NCBI RefSeq assembly: GCF_003990185.1
Contig: NZ_RZHF01000004.1
Coordinates: 1-64,000 of the forward strand
DNA length: 64,000 nt
Direction of reading: 5' to 3'
Origin: Vreelandella nanhaiensis
GTDB lineage: Bacteria > Pseudomonadota > Gammaproteobacteria > Pseudomonadales > Halomonadaceae
A program made the translations under genes and the position numbers. Numbering within the stretch: the stretch's first letter is position 1; every line of letters starts with the position of its first letter. Shown here piece after piece: positions 1-8,569 of this stretch. The notes beneath the pieces were generated by a model that saw only the letters and a program-made list of their open reading frames with translations, did not search any database and was not told the origin of the DNA.

Positions 1-33
1 GACGTGGAGGTTCAAGTCCTCTCCTGGGCACCA
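1..33 (+). tRNA. tRNA-Leu (probable), 3' end only
   Basis: The first 33 bases form the 3' end of a tRNA. A T-stem and loop (GGAGG, TTCAAGT, CCTCT) occupy 6-22, the 3' acceptor strand CCTGGGC is at 23-29, the discriminator A is at 30 and an encoded CCA is at 31-33. The implied 5' acceptor strand GCCCAGG and the GAC-GT bases just before the T-stem, which look like the end of a long variable arm, fit a class II leucine tRNA. The anticodon lies outside the window, so the isotype is inferred. Confidence 0.8.
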
Positions 34-268
34 TTGAATGGTCCCGTCTGCATCATTACCTTCTTTACTCTCCCTGTTATTATTTTATTGCCTGTTTATC
101 TAGTTTAGAAGCCGCCATTCTCACTTTGCGGCATGCATGTGCACTACCCCTTACTTTTCCCTAAATTTAATTAAAGATCTAGCAGTATGGGTCAACATTT
201 AGATAGCTGGGAAGTAGCGCTAGCCTGTAGCGGTTTACACCACTTCCCAACGGAAAACTCATACCTTA

Positions 269-1138
269 CTAAAACCGCCCCGGACGTTTTGAAACCTCTT
301 CCAATGCCCACCCCTGAGTGCGCAGCTCACCTTCCAGTATGGCTTCAATTTCCGGCGAAAGGTTTGGGAAGAAATTGAGCCCGGTGCGCTCTTCTATCTC
401 GTTGATAGTGACCAGATAGTCTTCCAGTGGCTCATTGCCGCGTACATCTTGTGGCATGATAAAGGCCAGGGCCAGCGGCGCTTCATTATGCGGGGCGACG
501 ATGATTTTATAAAACGCCTCAGGCACTTCGACAAAGCCTACCCGGTTAAACACATTATCCATGAAGTGCTCAGGGAAAATCGGGCCAGTAATGACCTGCA
601 AGCGGCCAAAGCGCGGTACGAAGTGGTCCATGACCGACTCTTCCAGTCGCTGCCAGAGCTGACGATTCAGATTGGGCCGCTGGGGGGTCATGTTACTCAT
701 TAAAAACGTATCCACTTGAGCGCTGCGTCCGTGAACTGCGGCAATGGCATAGTTAGGCGCCATGTGCCCCCGGTCGTATCCACTGCGTGAATAGCTGTCT
801 GCTTTTATCGGCCACAGGGTGCGCCAATCAGCTTGAAAGCTGGGTCTTGGGCCGATACGAGTATCTTCAGGTACGGCTTCCAGTTGATAGCTCACCCAAA
901 GCGGATTCACACGCACATCAGACCAGCCCACCAGAAACCCATCGTTGCGTAATACACGGTGAAACGTAGTAGGATGAAAACCATCCCAAGTAGGTACGCC
1001 CATCCAAGTGTAGTCATCTTGATGCTGGCGCTCTTGAAACTCCCATAATCCGGCACCAGCTACTACAAACAGTACGGCAATACCCAAGCGTCGCCCTTGC
1101 TGACGCAAGCGCAGAAGCGATCTTCCCAAGTTCCCCAC
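269..1138 (-). CDS. DNA/RNA non-specific endonuclease (NUC family), membrane-anchored
   Basis: A 289-residue NUC-family (Serratia nuclease-like) endonuclease that would cut DNA and RNA without sequence preference using a metal ion. The signature DRGH is at residues 122-125, with H125 as the expected general base. The downstream segment NMTPQRPNLN (about 149-158) supplies the conserved metal-binding Asn region. Residues 18-33 form one hydrophobic segment after an Arg-rich N-terminus, so the protein is probably an inner-membrane-anchored or exported enzyme acting in the periplasm. The first in-frame start is GTG at 1138, with an AGGGA almost touching it. A TTG three codons later (1129) has better spacing, so the exact start is uncertain. 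It stands alone between the tRNA and an AsnC-type gene. Confidence 0.85.
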   Translation of the reverse strand: MGNLGRSLLRLRQQGRRLGIAVLFVVAGAGLWEFQERQHQDDYTWMGVPTWDGFHPTTFHRVLRNDGFLVGWSDVRVNPLWVSYQLEAVPEDTRIGPRPSFQADWRTLWPIKADSYSRSGYDRGHMAPNYAIAAVHGRSAQVDTFLMSNMTPQRPNLNRQLWQRLEESVMDHFVPRFGRLQVITGPIFPEHFMDNVFNRVGFVEVPEAFYKIIVAPHNEAPLALAFIMPQDVRGNEPLEDYLVTINEIEERTGLNFFPNLSPEIEAILEGELRTQGWALEEVSKRPGRF

Positions 1139-1210
1139 TCCCTACTCTTTAATTTTTTATCTCTTGCTTATAACGCGCAGCCATTGCCATGGCTGGTGCC
1201 TATTCCAAAG

Positions 1211-1486
1211 TTACCAGCCAAGTGAAAACATGGTTTCAAGATCATGACGTGAATGTACCTGCATGGCATTAAGCGTTTCCGTATCACTGATGCCCTCCAC
1301 CGCATTAAGACGCTCGGTGACAAGCTCAGCAAGGCTTTCAAAATCCCGGGTACGCGCAATGGCTACCAGGTCGTAACGCCCACAGGTGGAATACACTTCG
1401 CTAATGCCTTCCACATCCGCTAAACGCTCGGCCACCGCTTTAACTTGGCCTTTTTCGGTATTGATCAAGATAACTGCGTTTTGCAT
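1211..1486 (-). CDS. Stand-alone AsnC/Lrp ligand-binding (RAM) domain protein
   Basis: A 91-residue protein consisting only of the RAM/AsnC effector-binding domain of Lrp-type regulators. It begins NAVILINTEKGQ and contains the typical VYSTCGRYDLVAIAR strand. There is no helix-turn-helix. Such proteins form octamers or decamers and bind amino acids, and may modulate full-length Lrp paralogues, but the function here is unknown. The reading frame continues upstream to 1615, but the ATG at 1486 is preferred because a GAGG lies a few bases before it and the added residues look non-coding. It is transcribed toward the nuclease gene with about 70 bases between them. Confidence 0.85.
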   Translation of the reverse strand: MQNAVILINTEKGQVKAVAERLADVEGISEVYSTCGRYDLVAIARTRDFESLAELVTERLNAVEGISDTETLNAMQVHSRHDLETMFSLGW

Positions 1487-1832
1487 GGCGCCCTCACTAA
1501 AATGTAAGTGATACGGAAAAGAGACTGGAGTATAACAGGCCTGATTTAATCCGCAGCTTGCGCTGCACATGACCAAGCACTGTATCTTGGCCTTTTTGGT
1601 CATACACTGCGCCAATACACGCTAGCATGACTTTATATAAAGAGTATCGGGCGAAGAGTGGTATGGATGGATAGCATGAAGGGATAGTTTGACGTCATTA
1701 GCTGTCTTAGATGCTCTGACAGTTGTCGTTGGCGGCTCAAAAAAATGCAAATAAGCATCCGGTAAATAGTAAAAGGTGGTCTACCATCCGGTCACCGTGG
1801 CACAAACAGGTAAGCGATCTTAAGGAGAAATC

Positions 1833-2147
1833 ATGGTAAATCAAAGCCGTCGGCATTTTTTACGTAGCAGCGCACTGGGTTTAGCCGCCCTGCCCTTGGG
1901 CCTGGGGATTTTATCCAAAACGGCCTTTGCGCAGTCGCTTCCGCGTCTTGACCCATCCGCTCCCAGCGCGCAGGCGCTAAATTATGTCGAGAAAGCCAGC
2001 GACGCCAGCGATCATCCTGCTTTCGAGTCAGGTGAGCGCTGTGATAACTGCATGTTTTATACCCAAGACACCCAGGGCTGCCAGCTTTTTCCCGAGAACA
2101 GTGTGGCACCCGGCGGCTGGTGCCAATCCTGGGTGGCTCAAGGCTAA
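1833..2147 (+). CDS. High-potential iron-sulfur protein (HiPIP), Tat-exported
   Basis: A 104-residue HiPIP, a small periplasmic electron carrier holding one [4Fe-4S] cluster. Residues 1-34 are a twin-arginine signal (SRRHFLR followed by a hydrophobic stretch ending AFA-Q). The mature part has the four expected cluster ligands, C70, C73, C83 and C97, in the usual CxxC...C...C order near the C-terminus, with the aromatic FY and W residues that shield the cluster. A strong ribosome-binding site (TAAGGAG) precedes the ATG. The gene converges on spoVR. HiPIPs typically feed terminal oxidases or reaction centres, but the partner is not visible here. Confidence 0.95.
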   Translation: MVNQSRRHFLRSSALGLAALPLGLGILSKTAFAQSLPRLDPSAPSAQALNYVEKASDASDHPAFESGERCDNCMFYTQDTQGCQLFPENSVAPGGWCQSWVAQG

Positions 2148-2175
2148 GCCAGCATATCTATTGAGAGTGCGATTT

Positions 2176-3738
2176 TTACTTTTTCTCTTTGGGCTCCTCC
2201 TCTACTGGCCAATGATAGCGGTGCGTAACGCGCCCTTCATCCATGGATATCAGGCGGACAGGAAATCCCCAAAGCTCATGCAAATGCCGGATAACGGGAT
2301 AAACGCTGCGCCCGAGCGGGCGTCGGCTATCTTGCACATGGTGTAGCGTCAATGAACGATCGCCACGAATCGCTGCCTCCACCACCTGCACGTTCGGCTC
2401 TTTCACGGAGAGCGCGTACTGAGTGGAAAGCGCATCGCGCACCCGCCGGTACCCCTGCTCATTATGAATGGCTGCCACTTCAAGCGTTTCTGACTGATCA
2501 TCATCCACAATTAGAAAAAGCTTGAGATCCCGCATTACCTTGGGTGATAGGAATTGCTGTATAAACGATTCGTCCTTGAAGTTGCGCATGGCAAACTCAA
2601 GTGTCGTGCGCCACGGCGTACCGGCAATGTCCGGAAACCACTGACGATCTTCATCCGTAGGTTCCTCACAGATTCGCTGGATATCCCTGAAGATGGCAAA
2701 TCCTAGCGCATAGGGATTGATACCGTTGTAGTAAGGACTGTCGAAATCAGGTTGATGGATCACCGCTGCGTGAGATTGCAGAAACTCAAGCATCAAGCCC
2801 TCATCGACATCACCCTCGTCATACAACCGGTTCATTAATGTGTAATGCCAAAAGCAGGCCCAGCCCTCGTTCATTACCTGGGTTTGACGCTGCGGATAGA
2901 AATATTGCGCCAGCTTACGCACAATCCGCACGATTTCACGCTGCCAGGGTGCCAGCAGAGGAGCGTTTTTCTCGATAAAATAGAGCAGGTTTTCCTGAGG
3001 CTCGGACGGGTAGACTCCGCCTACATGCAGGCCCAGCGGGTCTTCATCACTATTCAGACTGCCGGGTAACGGCGAGGCGTCAGGGGGTGGCTCAGGAATC
3101 GTCCGCCACAGCATATTGACCTGGGTTTGCAGGTACGCCTCACGTTCATCCTGACGCTTGGCCTCTTCCTCGGCGGAAATGGGCGAAGGGCGCTTGTAGC
3201 GGTCAACGCCATAATTTTGCAGCGCATGGCAGGCATCCAGAAGCTGCTCGACCGCATGCACACCGTGGCGCTCTTCGCACTGAGCAATGTACTGCCGCGC
3301 AAACACCAGATAATCGACGATCGAATCGGCATCGGTCCAGGTACGAAACAGGTAGTTGCCCTTGAAGAACGAGTTATGGCCATAGCAGGCGTGAGCCATT
3401 ACCAACACCTGCATCATCAGGGTATTCTCCTCCATTAGATAGGCGATGCAGGGATTGGAGTTGATCACAAGCTCGTAAGCCAAGCCCATCTGGCCGCGCT
3501 TATAGGCCTGCTCGACAGCAAGAAACTGCTTGCCAAACGACCAGTGATGATAGCCTACCGGCATGCCGACACTGGCATAGGCATCCATCATCTGCTCGGT
3601 GGTGATCACTTCAATCTGGTTGGGATAGGTATCCAGGCGATACTCATCGGCAAGCGCTGCCAGCTTGTCATTAAAGCGTTCAAGTACATTGAAGTTCCAG
3701 TCAGAGCCAGTGGCAATGGGCTTTTGCGACGCATTCAT
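2176..3738 (-). CDS. SpoVR family protein (YcgB-like)
   Basis: A 520-residue SpoVR/YcgB family protein, the last gene of the prkA-yeaH-spoVR operon. Conserved blocks include HHWSFGKQF near the N-terminus, INSNPCIAYLMEEN, and MNEGWACFWHY at about residue 290, all typical of the family. The Bacillus namesake affects spore cortex formation. In Gram-negative bacteria the protein is linked to stationary-phase stress and its biochemistry is unresolved. The start at 3738 is preferred to the upstream 3768 because GAGGAG sits seven bases before it. It is separated from yeaH by about 30 bases, which supports co-transcription. Predicted cytoplasmic: no signal or membrane segment was seen. Confidence 0.93.
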   Translation of the reverse strand: MNASQKPIATGSDWNFNVLERFNDKLAALADEYRLDTYPNQIEVITTEQMMDAYASVGMPVGYHHWSFGKQFLAVEQAYKRGQMGLAYELVINSNPCIAYLMEENTLMMQVLVMAHACYGHNSFFKGNYLFRTWTDADSIVDYLVFARQYIAQCEERHGVHAVEQLLDACHALQNYGVDRYKRPSPISAEEEAKRQDEREAYLQTQVNMLWRTIPEPPPDASPLPGSLNSDEDPLGLHVGGVYPSEPQENLLYFIEKNAPLLAPWQREIVRIVRKLAQYFYPQRQTQVMNEGWACFWHYTLMNRLYDEGDVDEGLMLEFLQSHAAVIHQPDFDSPYYNGINPYALGFAIFRDIQRICEEPTDEDRQWFPDIAGTPWRTTLEFAMRNFKDESFIQQFLSPKVMRDLKLFLIVDDDQSETLEVAAIHNEQGYRRVRDALSTQYALSVKEPNVQVVEAAIRGDRSLTLHHVQDSRRPLGRSVYPVIRHLHELWGFPVRLISMDEGRVTHRYHWPVEEEPKEKK

Positions 3739-3768
3739 GGCGCACTCCTCAACACATGGTTCACGCAC

Positions 3769-5058
3769 TTAATCTGCTTGACTCAAGCGGCGCTTAAACA
3801 GTTCACGGAAAACAGCGTAGATCTCACTGGCTTCAACTATCTGACGCATGGCAAAATGTTCAGGAAAGTGGCCCGCCACGCTTTCATACTCGTGCCACAA
3901 TGACTGATGATCGTGAGGGGTAATTTCCACATAGGCGTAATATTGAAGCTGTGGCATAAGCTGCTTCACCAACAGGTCGCGGCAGGTGTTGGAATCGTCA
4001 TCCCAGTTATCCCCATCCGAAGCCTGGGCAACATACAGGTTCCATTTCTCAGGTGGGTAGCGAGCTTGAATAATGCTATTCACCAGCTTTAACGCACTTG
4101 AAACAATCGTTCCCCCGGTTTCCCGAGAGTAGAAAAACTCCTCCTCACTCACCTCGCGTGCCGCGGTATGATGGCGTACAAACACCAGTTCCACTTTCTC
4201 GTAATGCTTTTCCAGAAACAGATACAACAAGAGAAAGAAGCGCTTGGCGATATCCTTGTGGTTCTGCGTCATTGATCCGGAAACGTCCATTACGCAAAAC
4301 ATGACGGCCTGACTTGAAGGCTGCGGCTGAGCACTGAGTTGGTGGTAGCGCAAATCGTAGGTATCGATGAAGGGCACCGCTTCGATCCGTTTTTCAAGGC
4401 GCTCGATTTCCGCCTTCAGCTCAACGATTCGTGTAGGATTGCGCAGCACCGAATCCTTACGTTCTTCGTCTTCCAGCGCCTGTTGAGCCGCTTGCAAAGC
4501 GCGCTTGATCGGCGCGCGCATGGCAATCCGGCGGGCATAAGCTTCACGCATGGAGCGGGTAATACTGATGCGCGCAGGTACCCCATCGCGAGACAAGCCC
4601 GCACGCACCATCTTTATCTCCTCCATTGACTTGAGCGGCTTGCGCTGCAGATGGGGAAGCTCCAGACCGTCAAACACGAATTCCAGAAACTCTTCGCGGG
4701 TTAGCGTAAACGCAAACTCATCGTTGCCCTCCCCTTGATTGGAAGCGCCACCCTCGCCTGCGCCACCTCCGCCTCCCTGGCCGCTGGGCCGGCGAATTCT
4801 GTCACCTTCTAGAAATTCCTTATTGCCCGGCGAGACAATACTACGTGCCCCGCCTGGGCCATGTTGGAACACCGGCTCAGAAATATCCTTGGTCGGAATA
4901 GAGATTTTTTCGCCGCGCTCCATATCGGTAATGGAGCGGCGGTTCACTGCCTCTTCCACCGAGCGCTTGATATGCTTGCGGTAGCGCTCCAGAAAGCGCT
5001 GCCGGTTAACCGCGCTCTTGTGCTTGGCGTTCGGTCTTCGATCTATAAAGTAGGTCAT
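3769..5058 (-). CDS. yeaH: YeaH/YhbH family protein (DUF444), VWA-like
   Basis: A 429-residue DUF444 protein, middle gene of the prkA operon. Residues 90-112 are a Gly-rich linker. A von Willebrand A-like domain follows, with a MIDAS-type DVSGSM motif (D258, S260, S262) that likely binds a divalent metal. Basic residues dominate the N-terminus. A perfect TAAGGAGGT ribosome-binding site precedes the ATG. The family is nearly always found with PrkA and SpoVR and is regarded as a partner or substrate of the kinase. This is known association, not something shown by the sequence. Its stop is 30 bases before the spoVR start. Confidence 0.92.
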   Translation of the reverse strand: MTYFIDRRPNAKHKSAVNRQRFLERYRKHIKRSVEEAVNRRSITDMERGEKISIPTKDISEPVFQHGPGGARSIVSPGNKEFLEGDRIRRPSGQGGGGGAGEGGASNQGEGNDEFAFTLTREEFLEFVFDGLELPHLQRKPLKSMEEIKMVRAGLSRDGVPARISITRSMREAYARRIAMRAPIKRALQAAQQALEDEERKDSVLRNPTRIVELKAEIERLEKRIEAVPFIDTYDLRYHQLSAQPQPSSQAVMFCVMDVSGSMTQNHKDIAKRFFLLLYLFLEKHYEKVELVFVRHHTAAREVSEEEFFYSRETGGTIVSSALKLVNSIIQARYPPEKWNLYVAQASDGDNWDDDSNTCRDLLVKQLMPQLQYYAYVEITPHDHQSLWHEYESVAGHFPEHFAMRQIVEASEIYAVFRELFKRRLSQAD

Positions 5059-5090
5059 GCGACCTCCTTAAACCCGGAAGGTAGGCGTTA

Positions 5091-7013
5091 CTATTGCGAC
5101 TTGCGTACGCGCAAATACCACTCTGAAAGTAGCCGTACCTGCTTCTCGGTATAGCCGCGTTCCACCATTCGGGCCACAAAGTCCTCGTGCTTTTTCTGAT
5201 CCGACTTCGAGGCTTTGGCGTTAAACGAAATTACCGGTAAAAGCTCTTCCGTATTGGCAAACATTTTGTGCTCGATGACGCCTTTCAGTTTTTCATAGGA
5301 CTGCCAGCTGGGGTTCATGCCGTTGTTCTGGGCCCGGGCACGCAGTACAAAGTTCACCACTTCATGGCGGAAGTCTTTCGGGTTGGAGATACCGGCAGGT
5401 TTCTCAATTTTCTCAAGCTCCTCGTTAAGCGATTGCCGATTTAGAAGCTCGCCGGTTTCCGGGTCGCGGTACTCCTGATCCTGAATCCAGAAATCTGCAT
5501 AGGTGACATACCGGTCGAAGATATTCTGGCCGTATTCGCTGTAGGATTCGAGGTAGGCGGTTTGAATCTCCTTGCCGATAAACGCCACGTAGCGCGGCGC
5601 CAAAAACTCTTTGATAAAGCCCAGGTAACGATCAAATACTTCAGAGGGCAGTTGCTCGCGCTCCAGGGCCTGCTCAAGCACGTACAGCAGGTGCACGGGG
5701 TTGGCGGCCACCTCATGGCTGTCAAAGTTGAATACCTTGGAGAGAATCTTGAACGCAAAGCGCGTGGAGAGCCCCTGCATACCTTCATCCACCCCAGCGG
5801 CGTCACGGTACTCCTGGATCGATTTAGCACGCGGGTCGGTATCTTTCAGGTTCTCGCCGTCATACACGCGCATCTTGGAATAGATGCTGGAGTTCTCCGG
5901 TACTTTCAGGCGCGAGAGCACTGAAAACTGAGCCAACATGCGCAGCGTATCCGGCGCGCAGGGAGCGGCGTTGAGCGAGGAGTCCTCCAGAAGCTTCTGG
6001 TAGATCTTGATCTCTTCTGAAACACGCAGGCAGTACGGCACCTTGACGATATATACTCGGTCGAGAAACGCCTCATTGTTGCGGTTATTGCGAAATGCCT
6101 GCCACTCGGATTCATTGGAGTGGGCTAAAATAATGCCATCAAACGGGATAGCTCCCATGCCTTCTGTGGGGTTGTAGTTCCCCTCCTGAGTAGCGGTCAA
6201 CAGTGGGTGCAGCACCTTGATGGGCGCTTTGAACATCTCCACAAATTCCATCAGCCCCTGGTTGGCGCGGCACAGCCCGCCTGAGAAGCTGTAGGCATCC
6301 GGGTCATCCTGGGAGTAGAGCTCCAGCTGGCGGATATCCACCTTGCCCACCAGCGAAGAGATATCCTGATTATTCTCATCTCCGGGCTCGGTCTTGGAAA
6401 TCGCGATCTGATTAAGGCGGGAAGGATAGAGCCGCACCACGCGAAACTTAGAGATATCACCGCCATACTCCTTCAAGCGCTTGGCCGCCCAAGGCGACAT
6501 CACATTTTTAATATACCGCTGGGCAATGCCGTACTCTTTTTCTAGAAGTTCGCCATCCTCTTCGGGTGAAAACAGCCCAAGCGGCGACTCATAAACCGGC
6601 GACCCCTTGATGGCATAAAAAGGGATACGCTCCATCAGTAATTTTAAACGTTCAGCAAGCGATGACTTGCCGCCACCGACAGGCCCGAGCAGATAGAGAA
6701 TCTGCTTACGCTCTTCAAGGCCTTGAGCGGCATGGCGGAAGTAAGCCACGATCTGTTCGATGGCTTCCTCCATGCCATGAAATTCGGCAAACGCCGGATA
6801 ACGGCGTATCACCTTGTTGGAAAAGATACGCGACAAGCGCGGATCCTTTGCCGTATCGATAACATTGGGTTCGCCGATGGCTTCCAGCATACGCTCGGCA
6901 GCGCTGGCATAGACCTTGGGGTCACGACGACAAAGCGCCAGATACTCTTCAAGGCTCATGTCTTCTTGCTGAACGCGGGCGAAACGGTCTTGAACGTGAT
7001 CAAAGATGCTCAT
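5091..7013 (-). CDS. yeaG: PrkA family serine protein kinase (YeaG)
   Basis: A 640-residue PrkA/YeaG protein, first gene of the operon. It has an AAA-type N-terminal half with Walker A GPVGGGKSS at residues 110-118, followed by the PrkA C-terminal domain (roughly residues 420-640). Length matches E. coli YeaG (about 640). The E. coli homologue is induced by nitrogen starvation, acid and stationary phase; related PrkA proteins have been reported to act as AAA proteases as well as kinases. AGGAGA lies five bases before the ATG. The 33-base gap to yeaH supports one transcript. The upstream region (7014-7340) should hold the operon promoter, but I could not assign it. Confidence 0.94.
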   Translation of the reverse strand: MSIFDHVQDRFARVQQEDMSLEEYLALCRRDPKVYASAAERMLEAIGEPNVIDTAKDPRLSRIFSNKVIRRYPAFAEFHGMEEAIEQIVAYFRHAAQGLEERKQILYLLGPVGGGKSSLAERLKLLMERIPFYAIKGSPVYESPLGLFSPEEDGELLEKEYGIAQRYIKNVMSPWAAKRLKEYGGDISKFRVVRLYPSRLNQIAISKTEPGDENNQDISSLVGKVDIRQLELYSQDDPDAYSFSGGLCRANQGLMEFVEMFKAPIKVLHPLLTATQEGNYNPTEGMGAIPFDGIILAHSNESEWQAFRNNRNNEAFLDRVYIVKVPYCLRVSEEIKIYQKLLEDSSLNAAPCAPDTLRMLAQFSVLSRLKVPENSSIYSKMRVYDGENLKDTDPRAKSIQEYRDAAGVDEGMQGLSTRFAFKILSKVFNFDSHEVAANPVHLLYVLEQALEREQLPSEVFDRYLGFIKEFLAPRYVAFIGKEIQTAYLESYSEYGQNIFDRYVTYADFWIQDQEYRDPETGELLNRQSLNEELEKIEKPAGISNPKDFRHEVVNFVLRARAQNNGMNPSWQSYEKLKGVIEHKMFANTEELLPVISFNAKASKSDQKKHEDFVARMVERGYTEKQVRLLSEWYLRVRKSQ

Positions 7014-7340
7014 GGAAATCTCCTATGGCTATCCCCAGGCAGTCACCACCAAGACAAGTATTGTTATTGTGGTGTGCCAATCGAGGTGTCGCTCTATTAG
7101 CGTAGCCAGCATTAGCAAAATGTGATGACGAAAACTTCAACGCAAGCGTATACCAGCCTTGGCGGGGCACTAGCGCGAGCCAGGATTAACAATATAAGAT
7201 ATTGATAAATATAATTTTTTACACAAAACTCAATAGCTAAATAGCGTTTAACGCTTGAATAAACATGCATCAAAAAAACGCCGCTGGGAGGCAGCGGCGT
7301 GATAAAGATTAAAGCGAAAGGCCCGTGCGGGCTTCACGCA
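7014..7340. other. Intergenic region upstream of yeaG
   Basis: No convincing gene lies in these 327 bases. An AT-rich block occupies about 7185-7250 and a terminator hairpin for the threonine aldolase gene occupies 7272-7300. The promoter of the yeaG operon must lie in the left part, reading leftward, but no clean -35/-10 pair could be assigned by eye. Confidence 0.6.
7272..7300 (-). terminator. Rho-independent terminator of the threonine aldolase gene
   Basis: A nine-base-pair GC-rich stem (7278-7286 with 7292-7300, ACGCCGCTG) encloses a five-base loop. On the minus strand it is followed by a run of seven T. It lies about 40 bases after the aldolase stop. Confidence 0.9.
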
Positions 7341-8393
7341 TCAACGACTGTTTTCAAGCGCGACCTTGATGTCGGCAATCAACAGGTCGAGCAATTCAAC
7401 GGTCGTGTTCCAGGCACACACAAAGCGCGCACCACCTGCGCCAATAAAGGTGTAGAACGTCCATCCTTTGGCTTTCAGCGCGTTAATCGTATGCGCTGGC
7501 AATTCAACGAAGACGCTGTTGGCCTGGGTGGGGAACATGAGCGACACCCCTGGCAACGCTTGCAGCCCCTCGGATAGATAGCTGGCCATGGCATTGGCAT
7601 GCTGGGCGTTGGTTAGCCAGGCACCGCTTTCCAGCAATCCAAGCCAAGGCGCTGAGATATAGCGCATCTTGGAGGCTAGCTGGCCCGCCTGCTTACAGCG
7701 ATAGGAAAAGTCTTCCGCCAGGTCGCGGTTAAAGAACAGGATAGCTTCGCCCATCGCCAGGCCGTTCTTGGTCCCCGAAAAGCACAGCGCATCAACACCT
7801 ACCTGCCAGGTCAGCTCGGCAGGCGTGGCATTCAGACTTGCACAGGCGTTGGCAAAGCGTGCGCCGTCCATATGCAGGCGCAAATCATGCTTATCAGCAA
7901 TGGCACGAATTGCCAGCAGCTCCTCACGGGTATACACAGTGCCCACTTCAGTGGCCTGGGTCAGCGAAACCACCTTGGGCTTGGGGTAGTGAATATCGCT
8001 GCGTCGGGTAACCAACGCCTCAATGCCTTCAGGAGTAAGCTTGCCGTTAGCCCCCGGCGAGGTCAGCAATTTGGCTCCATTGGAAAAGAACTCAGGGCCG
8101 CCACATTCGTCAGTTTCAATATGTGCAAGCTCATGGCAAATCACGCTGTGGTAGCTGCGCCCCATCGCCGAAAGCGCCAGTGAGTTGGCGGCCGTACCGT
8201 TGAAAACAAAAAACACGTCGCAATTGTAGTCGAACATTTCACGAAAGCGGTTCGCGGCACGCTCGGTCCAGCGGTCATTGCCATACGCCAAATCATCGGC
8301 CTGGTTTGCTTCCAGCAAGTATTCCATGGCCTCTGGGCAGATACCGGAGGTGTTATCGCTGGCTAAAAAACGGGGTGTACACTCCGAAGTCAT
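7341..8393 (-). CDS. Low-specificity L-threonine aldolase
   Basis: A 350-residue PLP-dependent aldolase of fold type I (beta-eliminating lyase/threonine aldolase family) that splits L-threonine or L-allo-threonine into glycine and acetaldehyde. The PLP lysine is K209 in SGTKNG, the pyridine-ring aspartate is D176 in HMDGARF, and the His of HELAHIE (H91) is in the stacking position. DNTSG near the N-terminus is a family hallmark. Length is typical. An AAGGA lies eight bases before the ATG. It is a monocistronic unit with its own terminator. Confidence 0.93.
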   Translation of the reverse strand: MTSECTPRFLASDNTSGICPEAMEYLLEANQADDLAYGNDRWTERAANRFREMFDYNCDVFFVFNGTAANSLALSAMGRSYHSVICHELAHIETDECGGPEFFSNGAKLLTSPGANGKLTPEGIEALVTRRSDIHYPKPKVVSLTQATEVGTVYTREELLAIRAIADKHDLRLHMDGARFANACASLNATPAELTWQVGVDALCFSGTKNGLAMGEAILFFNRDLAEDFSYRCKQAGQLASKMRYISAPWLGLLESGAWLTNAQHANAMASYLSEGLQALPGVSLMFPTQANSVFVELPAHTINALKAKGWTFYTFIGAGGARFVCAWNTTVELLDLLIADIKVALENSR

Positions 8394-8417
8394 GACGATT
8401 ATCCTTTTCCCTGACGT

Positions 8418-8449
8418 TGTTTTTCACTGACACTGTTTTTCACTGACAA
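8418..8449. repeat. Two-copy 16-base direct repeat
   Basis: The sequence TGTTTTTCACTGACA followed by C or A occurs twice in direct succession (8418-8433 and 8434-8449) just upstream of the threonine aldolase gene. It may be a simple slippage duplication. Whether it overlaps the promoter is not known. Confidence 0.8.
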
Positions 8450-8569
8450 TGTTACAGCGCAAGCTGGGTGCCACTCGCGCCTTAAGCACCACTTTATGCT
8501 TAATAAGGTGATGGGCCTGTCAGTCTATCGCCATTTGCGGATAAGCGTTACCTGCTACTCTCAACGACT

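Noticed and set aside
187..378. 63-codon plus-strand frame after the tRNA
   Set aside because: It overlaps the 3' end of the nuclease gene, lacks a ribosome-binding site and has no similarity that I recognise.
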